NCBI GenBank assembly: GCA_002502855.1
Contig: DAQK01000027.1
Span: forward strand, 1-64,000
From: Methanobacterium sp. UBA279
Lineage (GTDB): Archaea; Methanobacteriota; Methanobacteria; Methanobacteriales; Methanobacteriaceae
DNA length: 64,000 bases
Direction of reading: 5' to 3'
A program made the position numbers and the translations under genes. Shown in pieces: positions 8,972-19,120 of the stretch. The notes under the pieces are model-generated. The model searched no databases, had not been told where the DNA came from, and was given only the letters and a program-made list of their open reading frames with translations. Positions within the stretch are counted from its first letter, which is position 1. Every line of letters starts with the position of its first letter.

Positions 8972-10210
8972 TTATTTCCCTTCCCAAGACTCTTTAATTT
9001 CCTTCCCCAGCCTCTCTCCAATGGCAAAACATTCATCTAACTGTTCATCGGTGGGGACGTAATCCACTTCATAGGTTTCCATCACCTGGAAACCACTACT
9101 TTCCAGGGTTTCTGCTAACTGGTCGGCTGCCTTTCCACTCCATCCCTTGGAGCCGAAGGTAACCGCCCTTCTTTTTACACCGGTCCGGTCGAAGCTCAGC
9201 CCCCGGAGGTAGTACATCAGGTCACCCACACTGGGGAATGGCCCGTTGAACATGGTGGGCACCCCGACGAGGAGGGCCTTGCTTACCAGGATATCCTTAA
9301 CCATCTCACTCCTTTCATCCTCGTGAATGAAGTACATGCTCACGTCTATATCCTCGGCTATAAGTCCCTCGGCCAGGGCATGGGCCATGGTCCGGGTGGA
9401 GTAGTGCATGGTATCGTAGATGATGGTGGCCTTATCTTCACATTTACCAGTGGCCCAGTCATTATAGGCCATGATGACCTTCATGGGATCCGTCCAGATC
9501 TGGCCGTGTGATGGGGCGATCATCTTAATATTGTCTAAGAGGCCTAATTTATTGATTTCTTCAAATTTCTGGAGAATTAACATGGAAAGGGGTGTAAGCA
9601 GGTTGGCGTAGTATTTCTTCGAGGCGTCCATCAGGACGTACTCTGGAATATCCGTGTCGTATCTGTCCTTGATGCACAGGTGCTGGCCGAATGCATCGTT
9701 TGAAAACAGGATTCCAGTGTCGTCTGTAAGTAGTGTGAACATGCTGTCTGGCCAGTGGAGCATCTGGGCCTGCAGGAATACGAACTGCCTCTCATCCACT
9801 TCCAGGGTATCCCCGGTTTTAACTGTCCTGAGATCAGCATCTTCCAGCCCTTTATAGTGTTTTTTGAGGCCGATTGAACCCGGTGCTGTGCAGTAGATGG
9901 GTGCCTCTGGGAATTTCTTATGCACTTCTACCAGGGCCCCGCTATGGTCCTTCTCGATATGGTTCTGGATGATCACGTCGATCTTTAATTCTCTTCCTTC
10001 CCTCTGGAAGGCATCTTCTATTCTCCCCCACATCTGGGCGGATGTACCCGGATAAGTATTGTCGATTAACACTGCTTTATTCGAACTGAAAACAAGATAG
10101 CAGTTATATGTGGTTCCATTCAGTGTATATCCGTGGAAGTTCCTGATATCCCAGTCAAGAACTCCCGTCCAGTATACCTTCTCAACTATTTTTACTGCAG
10201 TAGCCTTCAT
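8972..10210 (-). CDS. fprA: F420H2 oxidase (diiron flavoprotein)
   Basis: This A-type flavoprotein reduces O2 to water with reduced F420 and protects methanogens from oxygen. The N-terminal metallo-beta-lactamase-like domain carries the iron ligands HIEKDHSG and further on MLHWPDS and SHGQIW. The C-terminal flavodoxin domain begins near residue 250 (ATIIYDTMHYSTRTMAHALA) and binds FMN. Its length of about 412 residues fits the family. The ATG at 10210 is the likely start since the GGAGG at 10224 lies just upstream; an ATG at 10228 would overlap the ribosome site. It is likely transcribed alone or with the small gene downstream. Confidence 0.93.
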   Translation of the reverse strand: MKATAVKIVEKVYWTGVLDWDIRNFHGYTLNGTTYNCYLVFSSNKAVLIDNTYPGTSAQMWGRIEDAFQREGRELKIDVIIQNHIEKDHSGALVEVHKKFPEAPIYCTAPGSIGLKKHYKGLEDADLRTVKTGDTLEVDERQFVFLQAQMLHWPDSMFTLLTDDTGILFSNDAFGQHLCIKDRYDTDIPEYVLMDASKKYYANLLTPLSMLILQKFEEINKLGLLDNIKMIAPSHGQIWTDPMKVIMAYNDWATGKCEDKATIIYDTMHYSTRTMAHALAEGLIAEDIDVSMYFIHEDERSEMVKDILVSKALLVGVPTMFNGPFPSVGDLMYYLRGLSFDRTGVKRRAVTFGSKGWSGKAADQLAETLESSGFQVMETYEVDYVPTDEQLDECFAIGERLGKEIKESWEGK

Positions 10211-10334
10211 TTTTTTTACTCCCTCCATTTAGATAATAAATATAAAACTTTAACATTATAATTTTATTGGTTTGGCAATATTGAAACTAATTTTAAAAGT
10301 AGGGAGAAAACGTACTTAAATTGGTATAAACCCT

Positions 10335-11309
10335 TTAAAAGAGTGAGAAAAGGAAATACATACCACCAGAGAGGAGTATACACGCGGGAATGGTAACGAT
10401 CCAGGTGGTGGCGATATGTTTTATGACATCGAATTTCACAGTATCAGTACCCCGGGCCAGGCCCACACCGATAACCGAACCAACTAAAGTTTGGGTGGGG
10501 GAAATGGGCATACCTAACATGACGAAAACATAAACCACCGTACCCATGGATATCTGGGCGGAAAAACCCCGGGTGGGGACCAGTTCAGTTATCCGTTTGC
10601 CGATGGTTTTGGTCACCCTACCACCGGCGAGTATGATACCTACCACCATGGCCACGGCCCCTATAATTTCGATCTCAAAGCCCACCGTACCGAATCCGTA
10701 GAACAAAACAGCGGTGGCCACCGCTATATCGATGGCACCCACGTTCAACCCGGTGAACGCGCCACTTGCAATCTGGAGGTAAGAAAAAACCTTCTCCAAC
10801 CGGTCTTTTTTACCCGCCGATTTAATCTGGGAGAGGTAACCCCTGCGCAGGAGGTAGTAGAGGAGGAATCCGGTGCACATCCCTATGAGCGGAGATAAGA
10901 TCCAGCTAAGCACTATCAACCCCATCACATCAAAGTGGATGTAAGAAGGACCGGCAGCAGCCAGGCCAAAACCAAAGACAGAGCTGACTACCGCATCAGA
11001 ACCAGATATGGGGATCTTACTGATTAAGGTGAAGGTGATCCAGATAGCAGCTGCTAGAACGATGATTAAAGCCCCGGAGGTGGTTAAAACATCAGAGCCG
11101 ATGATGCCGTTGCCGATGGTCCGGGAGACGTTGGTCCCCAGATAAACAGCACCGATGAACATAAAAATAGCCCCCATTATCAGGGCAGATCTCATTTCAA
11201 GGGAACCACTACCTACGCTGGTGCCAACCGAGTTGCTCACATCATTACCGGCTATGTTGAAGGCCATGAAGGAACTGATAATGATACCGATTAAGAGTAA
11301 CCATTCCAT
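10335..11309 (-). CDS. pit: Inorganic phosphate transporter, PiT family
   Basis: A membrane protein of 324 residues with about ten hydrophobic segments. The duplicated PiT signatures are visible: FNIAGNDVSNSVGTSVGSGS near the N terminus and FTGLNVGAIDIAVATAVLF near residue 190, the second copy being less typical because it has LNVGAID where GANDVAN is usual. It imports phosphate with a cation. No PhoU-like DUF47 partner is next to it. The start is ATG at 11309. Confidence 0.88.
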   Translation of the reverse strand: MEWLLLIGIIISSFMAFNIAGNDVSNSVGTSVGSGSLEMRSALIMGAIFMFIGAVYLGTNVSRTIGNGIIGSDVLTTSGALIIVLAAAIWITFTLISKIPISGSDAVVSSVFGFGLAAAGPSYIHFDVMGLIVLSWILSPLIGMCTGFLLYYLLRRGYLSQIKSAGKKDRLEKVFSYLQIASGAFTGLNVGAIDIAVATAVLFYGFGTVGFEIEIIGAVAMVVGIILAGGRVTKTIGKRITELVPTRGFSAQISMGTVVYVFVMLGMPISPTQTLVGSVIGVGLARGTDTVKFDVIKHIATTWIVTIPACILLSGGMYFLFSLF

Positions 11310-11433
11310 ATTTAAAATTATGAAGATGAAATCTAAAATAAATTTGTAAAATTACAGTAAAATGAATTTTTGAAATCTATTAAATTTTCAGTATACAAAA
11401 CCTAAATGAAGAAAAAATAAGTTTTATTATGAT

Positions 11434-11811
11434 TTATGCTAATGCAAATTCAGTTTGTATTTGGGGTAAATTCAAATCATTAGGAACTTCTAGTGATATA
11501 GGAGCATCTAATTCCTTTTGATGTAATAGTACCTTAAATTTTGCTTCAATTGTAATAGAATCCTCTTCTATAGATATTTCCATATTTAAACTTTTTAAAT
11601 TCTGCAAAGAAAATTTTTCAACATTCAAAACTTTCGCAGCGTCTAATATTTCAATAGCAACAGGCACATCATCATCATCAAAATCAAGAATTATATTATC
11701 TCCTAATTCTACTGACTCTTTATATTCATATTCATCTGTTACATACATAAATAAGGAATCGTTCTGAAAATCATAATCTTTTTCCATTCTAAATGGCTTT
11801 TCCTCTTTCAT
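11434..11811 (-). CDS. DUF2283 protein, possible antitoxin (locus 1)
   Basis: The 125 residues hold the DUF2283 pattern: YDFQNDSLFMYVTDE, then GDNIILDFDDDDVPVAIE and LDAAKVLN. A C-terminal extension of about 55 residues ends in QIQTEFALA. The gene overlaps the end of a broken DUF4258 gene by four bases (ATGA), which indicates translational coupling. DUF2283 genes often follow DUF4258 genes, a layout like toxin-antitoxin pairs; the antitoxin role is an inference. A second ATG (RMEKDYDF) is a possible start. A homologous pair lies at 20225-20923. Confidence 0.8.
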   Translation of the reverse strand: MKEEKPFRMEKDYDFQNDSLFMYVTDEYEYKESVELGDNIILDFDDDDVPVAIEILDAAKVLNVEKFSLQNLKSLNMEISIEEDSITIEAKFKVLLHQKELDAPISLEVPNDLNLPQIQTEFALA

Positions 11812-12134
11812 TTTCGACGCTCTCTCTTTTTAATAGTTTGTTTATATGATGTGACGACAGTTATATCTTTGGTGATCAAATCATTTATCACAACTACTAT
11901 TATTAAATCATGTGTTTTCGGAATAATAGGGTGTTTGTAATATAATCTGAATTTATCATCACTTTGTTTTAATATGCCCACTAATTCCTCTTTTATTATA
12001 CAATTATACACCTATTTATTATTTATATGTCTTTGTAATTTCCTTATTTGATAATGAGGATGCAAATTAATGTTAGATTTCTTCGTGATATTGGACAAAC
12101 AAGAAACCGCATTTCTTAATAAAATATCAGCCAT
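11808..12134 (-). pseudogene. DUF4258-like gene with in-frame TAG (locus 1)
   Basis: Downstream of a GTG at 12011 there are 67 residues ending in a basic tail (VVTSYKQTIKKRERRK). The same frame is open upstream to an ATG at 12134, interrupted by a single TAG at 12012-12014. The upstream part contains LHPHYQIRKLQRHINNK. When aligned with locus 2 there are no gaps: the TAG falls exactly where locus 2 has Trp (TGG), and Leu and His before it match. So this is one gene of about 108 codons with a nonsense change. DUF4258 proteins have a RelE-like size and are probable toxins. Use of the internal GTG would give a shortened product. Confidence 0.65.
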
Positions 12135-12333
12135 ATGTAATAATTCATTGTACAAATTAAAATAAGTTATGGTGGATCATTACATTACTTTTTAACTCAA
12201 TTTAATTGATAGTTGATTGACATAGGGTTTAGATAGTTATGGCGGTTTTTACATCTACCACCAAAGTCTTACATCTCATAATCTTATCTAAATATGAAAA
12301 TTCGTCTAGTATCCATTAAAACCTGATCAAATG

Positions 12334-12342
12334 TTTTAAATA
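12334..12342 (+). promoter_or_regulatory. TATA box of SRP RNA
   Basis: TTTTAAATA lies 20-28 bases before the apparent 5' end of the SRP RNA, the expected archaeal distance. No ribosome site or reading frame explains it. Confidence 0.6.
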
Positions 12343-12361
12343 CCAAAACACCCCAAAATAC

Positions 12362-12676
<315 letters not shown>

Positions 12677-12705
12677 TACTCACAATAAAATTTTTACAGG
12701 CTGAC

Positions 12706-13708
12706 TCACAATAAAGTTTTCACAGGGATTCCCACAAACTCACCATATCGATGGATCTCTGCTTCTACTGCCTTTTCTTCATCTTCATTGAATTTTCGGA
12801 AAGGGTTAAGGCTGATTTCAACCTTATTTTTCTTCAAAGCTTTCCTCCAGGTGCCTGCCACTTTACCGTCTAAAATAATGGCTGCAGTTAAGGCATTACC
12901 CATTGAAATCATTCTTTCTATGTCTCTAGCTTCACTGATATCGCTTCTGTCTTTATAGGAGATGGTATACTCGTCATAAATCGACAGTAAAAGAACTGAG
13001 GGAGGATCAGGTATTTCGGCCTTTTCATGGTGGAAGAACCAGTAAGTCCGGTCATCATAGGTCAATTGGTTTAACTTTTGTTTAATTGAATTAATAGCTT
13101 CTTTTGAATCTTTAACTGTGAGTCCTGACCACCAGGAAAAGTCCCTTCAGCTGAGCTGGACCGTGACTTTTAAAATAATTAGTTACAAGGTTAATAAGAG
13201 CTTGTTTTCGGCTTAATTTCCTTGTCTTTTTCACCCTTTCTTCTAGGAGTGCGTAGGTGAACTGTTTTCCAGGCAAGGGTCCGCTGCATATTAATCCATC
13301 TAACTCAGCCCATATTATAATATGGGCCAGGCGCTGAACATCTGTATTAATGCCTATACCCGTTAATACCTTTTTTAACTCTTGCCGAGTGAAATATGTA
13401 TGATCCTGTAAAGCTTTGACGATTGTAGCATTGCTTTTGGAAAGTAGATCATCATCAAGTTTCAGTTTCCGATTAGAAGATGCAAGGGTGGGTTTTATTC
13501 TTGGTGCAGTCAATTCCAGCATCCAGCGGATATTTTCTGGTACTATAAAATGCCAGGTAGGTCGCATCAGGTGAGTGCGCAGGATATTACCTTCACAAAA
13601 TACCTTTTCAATATTTTCATCTGTAGAATTTTTAATACGAAGCCCCAGTGCCCATTTAGCAGCGGAGAAGTCCTGTGCCTGAACTGCACCTAAAATGTGA
13701 AACTGCAT
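12706..13708 (-). pseudogene. Winged-helix DNA glycosylase-like protein, frameshifted
   Basis: Two reverse frames make one protein of the winged-helix family PF06224 (AlkX/AlkZ or YcaQ type), which unhooks DNA crosslinks or acts as an uncharacterised glycosylase. The N-terminal frame has AVQAQDFSAAKWALGLR and RPTWHFIVPENIRWML, typical of this family. The downstream frame carries the C-terminal part with DGKVAGTWRKALKKNKVEI. They join at about 13138: removing one G from a GGG run restores KDFSWWSGLTVKD, another family motif. The full length would be about 330 residues. It may be a recent pseudogene or a sequence error. Confidence 0.8.
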
Positions 13709-13933
13709 CAGAAACAGTTTTAAAGGGAGAATTACTTAAACCATTATTATAAAGACGTAATTTCCTAATTTCTATAGCATCCATGTCTTTAACCTTGATC
13801 TTATTACCCCCAGTACTAATAAGTCCCTTAAAAAAATAATAAACTATCCCTTTGCTAAAGATTTATCCATATTAGATGACAGATGGAAATTTTTATCAAT
13901 AGAAGATGATAAAAGAACATTAGGTAATTAATC

Positions 13934-15254
13934 ATGAACGGACTTTTTTACATCGAGATACTGGTTATCTTTATTCTAATTATACTAAATGGTATCTTCG
14001 CACTTTCTGAGATTGCAGTTATAACTTCCCGGAGAATAAAACTGCAGAAGATGAGTGAAGACGGCAATAAAAATGCAGATATAGCCATTGAGCTTGCAGA
14101 ATCACCCAACCAGTTTTTATCCACCATACAGATCGGTATAACCTTGATAGGCATACTGGCCGGTGCATTCGGTGGCGCCACACTGGTCCAAGCAATCTCC
14201 GGATATGTGGAGGGCATCCCCTTTTTAAGCCAGTATAGTGAAGCGGTGGGATTCATCGTGGTAGTCTTAATCATCACCTACCTTTCCCTTATCATCGGGG
14301 AGCTGGTACCCAAAAGGATCGCACTCAACAACCCCGAGAAGATCGCGGTTAAGATTGCCAGGCCGATGCAGTTAATATCGACCATAGCCAAACCACTGGT
14401 ACTCTTTTTAAGTTATTCCATGGATGCGGTGCTTAAAATACTCCGAGTAAAACCTAAAACGGAAGAAAGCGCATCAGAAGAAGAGATAAAATTATTAATA
14501 GAGGAAGGGACAGAAACAGGGGAGTTTAAGCAAACTGAGGAAGATATAATAAAGAGAGTCTTCACCCTGGATGAACGGAGGGTGACCTCGCTCATGACCC
14601 CTAAAACAGAAATAGCATGGCTGGATGTGGAAGAATCAGCAGAAACAATTAAATCCAGGATAAACCAGAGTAAAAGGGCCATGTTTCCCCTGTGTAAGAG
14701 GAGCCTGGACAACTTTCTAGGGGTGATCAAGCTCAAAGACATTTACGACGTGGAAATTACCAGTGGAAAAACCCTGGAAAAGCACATGAAAAACCCGGTG
14801 ATCGTACCGGAAAGCTCGGATATACTGGATGTCCTGAAATTATTCAAAAGAATCAACTCAACACGTACACATGGCCCTGGTGATCGATGAATACGGGAGT
14901 GTAGAAGGTTTAATTACTCTCTACGATATCCTGGAAGCCATAGTGGGAGATATCCCTGATATAGATGAGCCGGAAGTGGTGAAACGTTTAAATGGTGGTT
15001 GGTTAGTGGATGGAGCCATCCAGATAGATGAATTTAAAGAGCTATTGGGTATAGAAGAACTGCCAGAAGAAGAAAGTGATATTTACAATACCCTCGCAGG
15101 TTTCATACTGTACCGTTTAGGGAGAATACCCTACACCGGGGAAACCTTTAAATGCGGACAGATCAACATCGAAATAGTAGATATGGACGGACACCACATA
15201 GACAAGGTACTGGTAACCTTAATTGGGGAAAATGAATCAACACCAGATGAATGA
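13934..15254 (+). pseudogene. DUF21/CBS/CorC transporter-like protein, frameshifted
   Basis: The first frame (13934-14890) has the DUF21 membrane domain with four hydrophobic segments (NGIFALSEIAVITSRR, GITLIGILAGAFGGATL, IITYLSLIIGELVPKR), then CBS repeat one (VTSLMTPKTEIAWLDVEE). The second frame (up to 15254) continues CBS two (MALVIDEYGSVEGLITLYDI) and the CorC_HlyC domain (LPEEESDIYNTLAGFIL). Such proteins are linked to magnesium or cobalt efflux. The frames join near 14865, within ACACGTACACATGG, by a one-base change. AGGT precedes the ATG at 13934. Total length would be about 440 residues, the family norm. Confidence 0.85.
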
Positions 15255-15258
15255 TGTC

Positions 15259-15266
15259 TTTAAATA
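15259..15266 (+). promoter_or_regulatory. TATA box of tRNA-Ser
   Basis: TTTAAATA stands about 38-45 bases before the mature tRNA 5' end, which leaves room for a start site and a short leader. Confidence 0.45.
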
Positions 15267-15303
15267 GTAGATGATACAAACCATTTAGTTGCCAAATTCA
15301 ACT

Positions 15304-15388
15304 GCCGGGGTGGCCCAGTCTGGTACGGCGTTGGCCTGCTAAGCCAATGATCCTTTGGATCTCGCGGGTTCAAATCCCGTCCCCGGCG
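15304..15388 (+). tRNA. tRNA-Ser (GCT)
   Basis: Acceptor arms GCCGGGG and CCCCGGC pair fully and are followed by discriminator G. The anticodon stem TTGGC and GCCAA encloses loop CTGCTAA, so the anticodon is GCT, reading AGC and AGU. A long variable arm (GATCCTTTGGATC) is present as expected for serine. The T arm holds GGTTCAAATCC. No CCA is encoded. The length of 85 nt is normal for class II. Confidence 0.96.
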
Positions 15389-15468
15389 TTTAACATACTA
15401 TTTTTCCATTAATTCCCAAACCAGCAGATAATTTTATGTACAGATTCGTACAAATCAATTATTAACCT

Positions 15469-16001
15469 ATGATTCAATTATGGGAGGTGCATGATAATGG
15501 AGCACTGGATGATATAGTATACGTGTTTTTGATAATAGCCATAGTAGGTCCGATAGTGCAGCTACTTTTAAGTAAAGCACCCCCGACGAAAAACAGAGTT
15601 TTTTGAACTATTTTTTAGTATGGTTTTTATTCTTGATGGTGGGAGTTAGTAGTATATGGGCGTTTATGGGCCATGTTTTCGATGCCAATGCAGTGGCCAC
15701 GGTAATAGGCTGGCCACCAGACAGTCCCTTCCAGTTTGAAGTGGGTATAGTCAACCTGGCCTTTGGAGTGTTAGGTTTGTTGTGCCTTAAGATCAGGGAG
15801 AATTTCTGGGTAGCCACTATAATCGGATTTTCAATATTCTACCTGGGAGCGGCCTATGGCCATATAAGGAACTTCCTGGAGACAGGTAACGCAGCACCCG
15901 GAAACATGGGATTCGCACTCTACATGGATATACTGGTACCTATCATCTTGATCTGTCTGCTTTTGGCTTATAAATCCACCATAAAATATGTTGAAGACTA
16001 A
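15469..16001 (+). pseudogene. DUF6790-like membrane protein, frameshifted
   Basis: The upstream frame (15469-15606) gives a first hydrophobic segment (VYVFLIIAIVGPIVQLLL) and a basic turn (KAPPTKNRVF). The next frame, open from 15603 to 16001, gives three more segments with VSSIWAFMGHVF, GWPPDSPFQFEVGIVNLAFG and FYLGAAYGHI, the hallmarks of DUF6790. Adding one T to the T6 run at 15599-15604 joins them. The restored protein of about 175 residues has four membrane segments and unknown function. The true start is unclear: GGAGGTG at 15485 favours a start just after it, but no ATG in frame follows. Confidence 0.7.
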
Positions 16002-16044
16002 AACTCCCCCTTTTTTTCTTTATTTTGTGTATCTAATCATTTTT

Positions 16045-16974
16045 CTAATTCTGTATCTTTACATCCCTGAACATACCAACGATTAGATAAAATCCAGCTA
16101 AACCTCTCCATTTCCCCCATCGAGTGGCTATTTTCCGGGCGTTGTCTGCCGATATTTTTTTGTCGTTGCAGTAGAAATGGGATATGGATCTCCTCAAACC
16201 CGGATCATCGGCAGGAAATGCCTGATGGCGGTGCATACCCCTTAAAACAGTTAGATGGGCAGTCCACTCTCCCACTCCCCTCAACTGACTAAGTTTTTCA
16301 GTGATTTTATTTACATCTTTAATATCCCGGCAACTCTCTAAATCAAGTTTACCTGAGGTTATCGGCTTAGCAATATCTATTATATACTCTGCTTTTCTGA
16401 AACTCAGTCCAGATTCGCGGAGTTGTTCTTTAGTTAGCTTTGATAAAGTTTCCGGGGTGGGAAAGGCATAATATACCCGGCTATCAAAACGGAGTTCATC
16501 CCCGTGGTCCTTTATCATCTGTCTTTCTATGCTCTGGGAGGCTATAAGAGATATCTGCTGTTCGATGATGGATGAGGCCAGTGCTTCAAAAACAGTGGTA
16601 GTTCTACGACTTTTAAGCCCTCTGAGTTTTCCTGTAAGTTTCGACATCACCGGGTCGGGTTTCATATACTCATAGAATTCATTCAGGTCAAAATCAAGGT
16701 TAAATATGGAATTTATAATTCTTTTGCCAGAACTTATATCTTCCCTGGTTATTTTTTCATTGGACTTTAAGGTGATGGAGAATTCTGGTTCCTCCACCGT
16801 TCCGGTTGATTCCATCAAAACGAAGATTAACTTTCCATTTACTCTGATAACCTGCCAGAACTTACCATCTTCATACCTGCTGATTTGTGGATCGCCAGCA
16901 GTGAAAGTTCTGGTGCTTAGATCAAAATTATAGGGGGCAACCGGGTTTAATTTTATATGGGAAGTGTAAACCAT
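16045..16974 (-). CDS. DNA-3-methyladenine glycosylase, AlkA-like
   Basis: A base excision repair enzyme of the HhH-GPD superfamily, 309 residues. The N-terminal beta domain (about 1-100) resembles AlkA_N/OGG1_N. The HhH motif is LRGVGEWTAHLTVLRG at about 236, and the catalytic Asp lies in AFPADDPGLRRSI at about 256. EQQISLIASQSI is the usual helix before. There is no Fe-S cluster motif. It probably removes alkylated purines; an OGG1-like preference cannot be excluded. The gene runs singly on the reverse strand, converging with the DUF6790-like gene. Confidence 0.88.
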   Translation of the reverse strand: MVYTSHIKLNPVAPYNFDLSTRTFTAGDPQISRYEDGKFWQVIRVNGKLIFVLMESTGTVEEPEFSITLKSNEKITREDISSGKRIINSIFNLDFDLNEFYEYMKPDPVMSKLTGKLRGLKSRRTTTVFEALASSIIEQQISLIASQSIERQMIKDHGDELRFDSRVYYAFPTPETLSKLTKEQLRESGLSFRKAEYIIDIAKPITSGKLDLESCRDIKDVNKITEKLSQLRGVGEWTAHLTVLRGMHRHQAFPADDPGLRRSISHFYCNDKKISADNARKIATRWGKWRGLAGFYLIVGMFRDVKIQN

Positions 16975-17035
16975 TCTAATCCTGTTGTATCAAAATTATT
17001 AACCTTTCGGATATCAAATATTTCAGTTTCAACTA

Positions 17036-18238
17036 TCATCTATGTTCTTTCTGGTTCATTAATTTTCCAATGGCACCACCCAGTCTTCCCATACCTTCCT
17101 CGATCTTTTCCTCACTAGAATTAGAGAAATTAAGCCTTAACGTATTATCCCCACCCTCTTCACAGAAAAAGGCTTTACCAGGCACGAAGGTCACATTTTC
17201 ACGGATGGCCAGGTCAAAGAGTTCCAGTGAGGACAAACCTTCCGGGAGGGTGACCCATAGAAACATCCCACCTTCCGGTTTGGTGTAATCCACCCCATCC
17301 GGGAAGTGTTCAGCGATCATCTCCACCATTAAATTTCTCTGGTTCCGGTACATCTCCCTTATCTTCTCTATGTGCTTATCCACATCGTTATCCGTTAAAT
17401 ACTGGTATATCACCCTCTGGGTGAAGTAGTTAGAATGAAGGTCCGAGGCCTGCTTGGCAATGACCAGTTTTTCCATTACATCTTCCGGGGCCACTATCCA
17501 GCCCAGCCGCATACCAGGAGAGACGATCTTAGAAAATGAGCCCAAAAGTATCCCCTCTTCCAGGTAAGATTTAACCGGTGGTAGATCTTCCCCCAGGAAT
17601 CTTATCTCTCCGTAGGGGTTATCCTCTAAAAATACCGTATCCCTATCTCGTAAAATTTCCGCTACTTTTTCTCTTTTCTCCCGGGAGTAGGTTATCCCGG
17701 TAGGGTTCTGGAAATTGGTAACTGAATAAAATAATTTGATATCATCTTCATCCAATGCCTTACTGAGGGCATCCGTATCAATCCCATCCTCCAGTAAAGG
17801 TACAGATTTAAATTCTGCATCTAACAATCCGAATGACTGTATGGCGGCAAGGTAGGTGGGATTTTCAAACAGGACCCTATCTCCCTTGTTTAGAAATACT
17901 TTACCAGTTAAGTCTATTCCCTGCTGCGAGCCGTTGGTGATTAGAATCTGGTCCGCATCAACTTCTAAACCCTTTTTCAGGTACCTCTGGGCAATATATT
18001 CCCTGAGGGGCCTGTATCCTTCAGTTGTGCTGTATTGGAGTGCTTCTTCCCCTCTGGTCCCTAATACTTTGGTGACTGCTTCCTCTACCTCTTTAACCGG
18101 GAATGATTTGGGGTGGGGAAGCCCTCCGGCAAAGGATATGATATTCGGATCCTCGGTGACCTTCAATATCTCCCTGATGAATGATTTATGAACGTTGTTC
18201 ATCCGGTCTGCAAATTGCTTGTTCATGTTAATCGCCAT
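17036..18238 (-). CDS. PLP-dependent aminotransferase, LysN/AroAT type
   Basis: A class I/II fold type I enzyme of 400 residues. The motif ISFAGGLPHPKSFP near residue 33 and the PLP lysine in LLGSFSKIVSPGMRLGWI place it in the group of 2-aminoadipate, aromatic and branched-chain aminotransferases. ITNGSQQGIDL and VTNFQNPTGITYSR are the cofactor-binding stretches. The substrate cannot be told from sequence alone. Starts at 18238 or at a second ATG four codons later are both possible. Confidence 0.85.
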   Translation of the reverse strand: MAINMNKQFADRMNNVHKSFIREILKVTEDPNIISFAGGLPHPKSFPVKEVEEAVTKVLGTRGEEALQYSTTEGYRPLREYIAQRYLKKGLEVDADQILITNGSQQGIDLTGKVFLNKGDRVLFENPTYLAAIQSFGLLDAEFKSVPLLEDGIDTDALSKALDEDDIKLFYSVTNFQNPTGITYSREKREKVAEILRDRDTVFLEDNPYGEIRFLGEDLPPVKSYLEEGILLGSFSKIVSPGMRLGWIVAPEDVMEKLVIAKQASDLHSNYFTQRVIYQYLTDNDVDKHIEKIREMYRNQRNLMVEMIAEHFPDGVDYTKPEGGMFLWVTLPEGLSSLELFDLAIRENVTFVPGKAFFCEEGGDNTLRLNFSNSSEEKIEEGMGRLGGAIGKLMNQKEHR

Positions 18239-18271
18239 TAGTTTAGTAATTTGTTCTCATCTTCCTTTATA

Positions 18272-19099
18272 TTACTTTTTACTCCCATATCTCCTTACAT
18301 GCTCCCAGGCCCTTCTATATTTATGGGGAGTTTTATTTTCATCATATATGGATACGTCCTCTCTACCCCAGACCTTCCTGTCCTCCCCTACTGGACAGAC
18401 CTTTATACAGATACCGCAGGGGGACCGGCACTCCTTCCTGAGCTCTTTACTCCTTAAGGCGCAGCTGATCTTATCAACCGGTGGTGGGAATTCACCCTCC
18501 CTCTTTACCGCATTCACCGGGCAGTGGTTGTAACAGGCCAGGCAGCGGGTGCATAGGTCCTCCCCTTTAATGGGGTCACCTTCTATCTCAGCGGTGGTGA
18601 AGATAGAAGTGAACCTCACCCGGGGACCATATTCCAGGGTTAAAAGCACGTTACTTAGTCCGAAAGAACCGAGACCAGCGAGATATGCGGCATGTCTGTG
18701 TGAAAAGAAAGTTAACGGCTTTTCAAGAAGAACCTCTATATCACCATAGCCATCCCGGGGTAGATAAATGGAAGGGTAACCCTTGGAAGTTAAGAAATTG
18801 GAGATTTCATAGGCCTTAGCATCCAGGGCGGCATTCACCGTATTGTAAAGTTCATGATAGTATATGGAGGGTGCGGTTTCCACTATGGGCAGCTGAACCG
18901 GTAATCCGATGACGATTACTGTCTTTGCTTCAGGGAAGATGGACTGGGGCCAGAATTCCTCTGGTATCCACTCATTGAACTTGTTGGGTAGTTCTTCTGG
19001 CGGATTCTCCCACCGATCCACGGGTGCAAAGCCTACCAGGGGGATTTGGAGTTCCCTGCACTTCCTTATAATTTCTTTCTTCAGGTTTTTGTTGGTCAT
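18272..19099 (-). CDS. 4Fe-4S protein, QueG-like reductase family
   Basis: The 275 residues resemble the C-terminal and central parts of epoxyqueuosine reductase-like proteins that are frequent in methanogens. Two ferredoxin cluster motifs are seen: CTRCLACYNHCP (about 190) and CRSPCGICIKVCPVG (about 228). The central part HRHAAYLAGLGSFGLSN is the family signature. Archaea make archaeosine, not queuosine, so a role in queuosine synthesis is unlikely; an unknown corrinoid or redox function is possible. It lies between an aminotransferase and a CDF transporter on the same strand with short gaps (33 and 21 bases), which suggests an operon. Confidence 0.8.
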   Translation of the reverse strand: MTNKNLKKEIIRKCRELQIPLVGFAPVDRWENPPEELPNKFNEWIPEEFWPQSIFPEAKTVIVIGLPVQLPIVETAPSIYYHELYNTVNAALDAKAYEISNFLTSKGYPSIYLPRDGYGDIEVLLEKPLTFFSHRHAAYLAGLGSFGLSNVLLTLEYGPRVRFTSIFTTAEIEGDPIKGEDLCTRCLACYNHCPVNAVKREGEFPPPVDKISCALRSKELRKECRSPCGICIKVCPVGEDRKVWGREDVSIYDENKTPHKYRRAWEHVRRYGSKK

Positions 19100-19120
19100 T
19101 CTTCCTTTTGAATATATTTA

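Noticed and set aside
12012..12014. TAG read as pyrrolysine
   Set aside because: The aligned paralogue has Trp at this position, and Methanobacteriales do not use pyrrolysine as far as is known. A nonsense change is simpler.
18272..19099. Calling the Fe-S protein epoxyqueuosine reductase
   Set aside because: Archaea make archaeosine, and only part of the QueG layout is seen, so the specific function is not supported.
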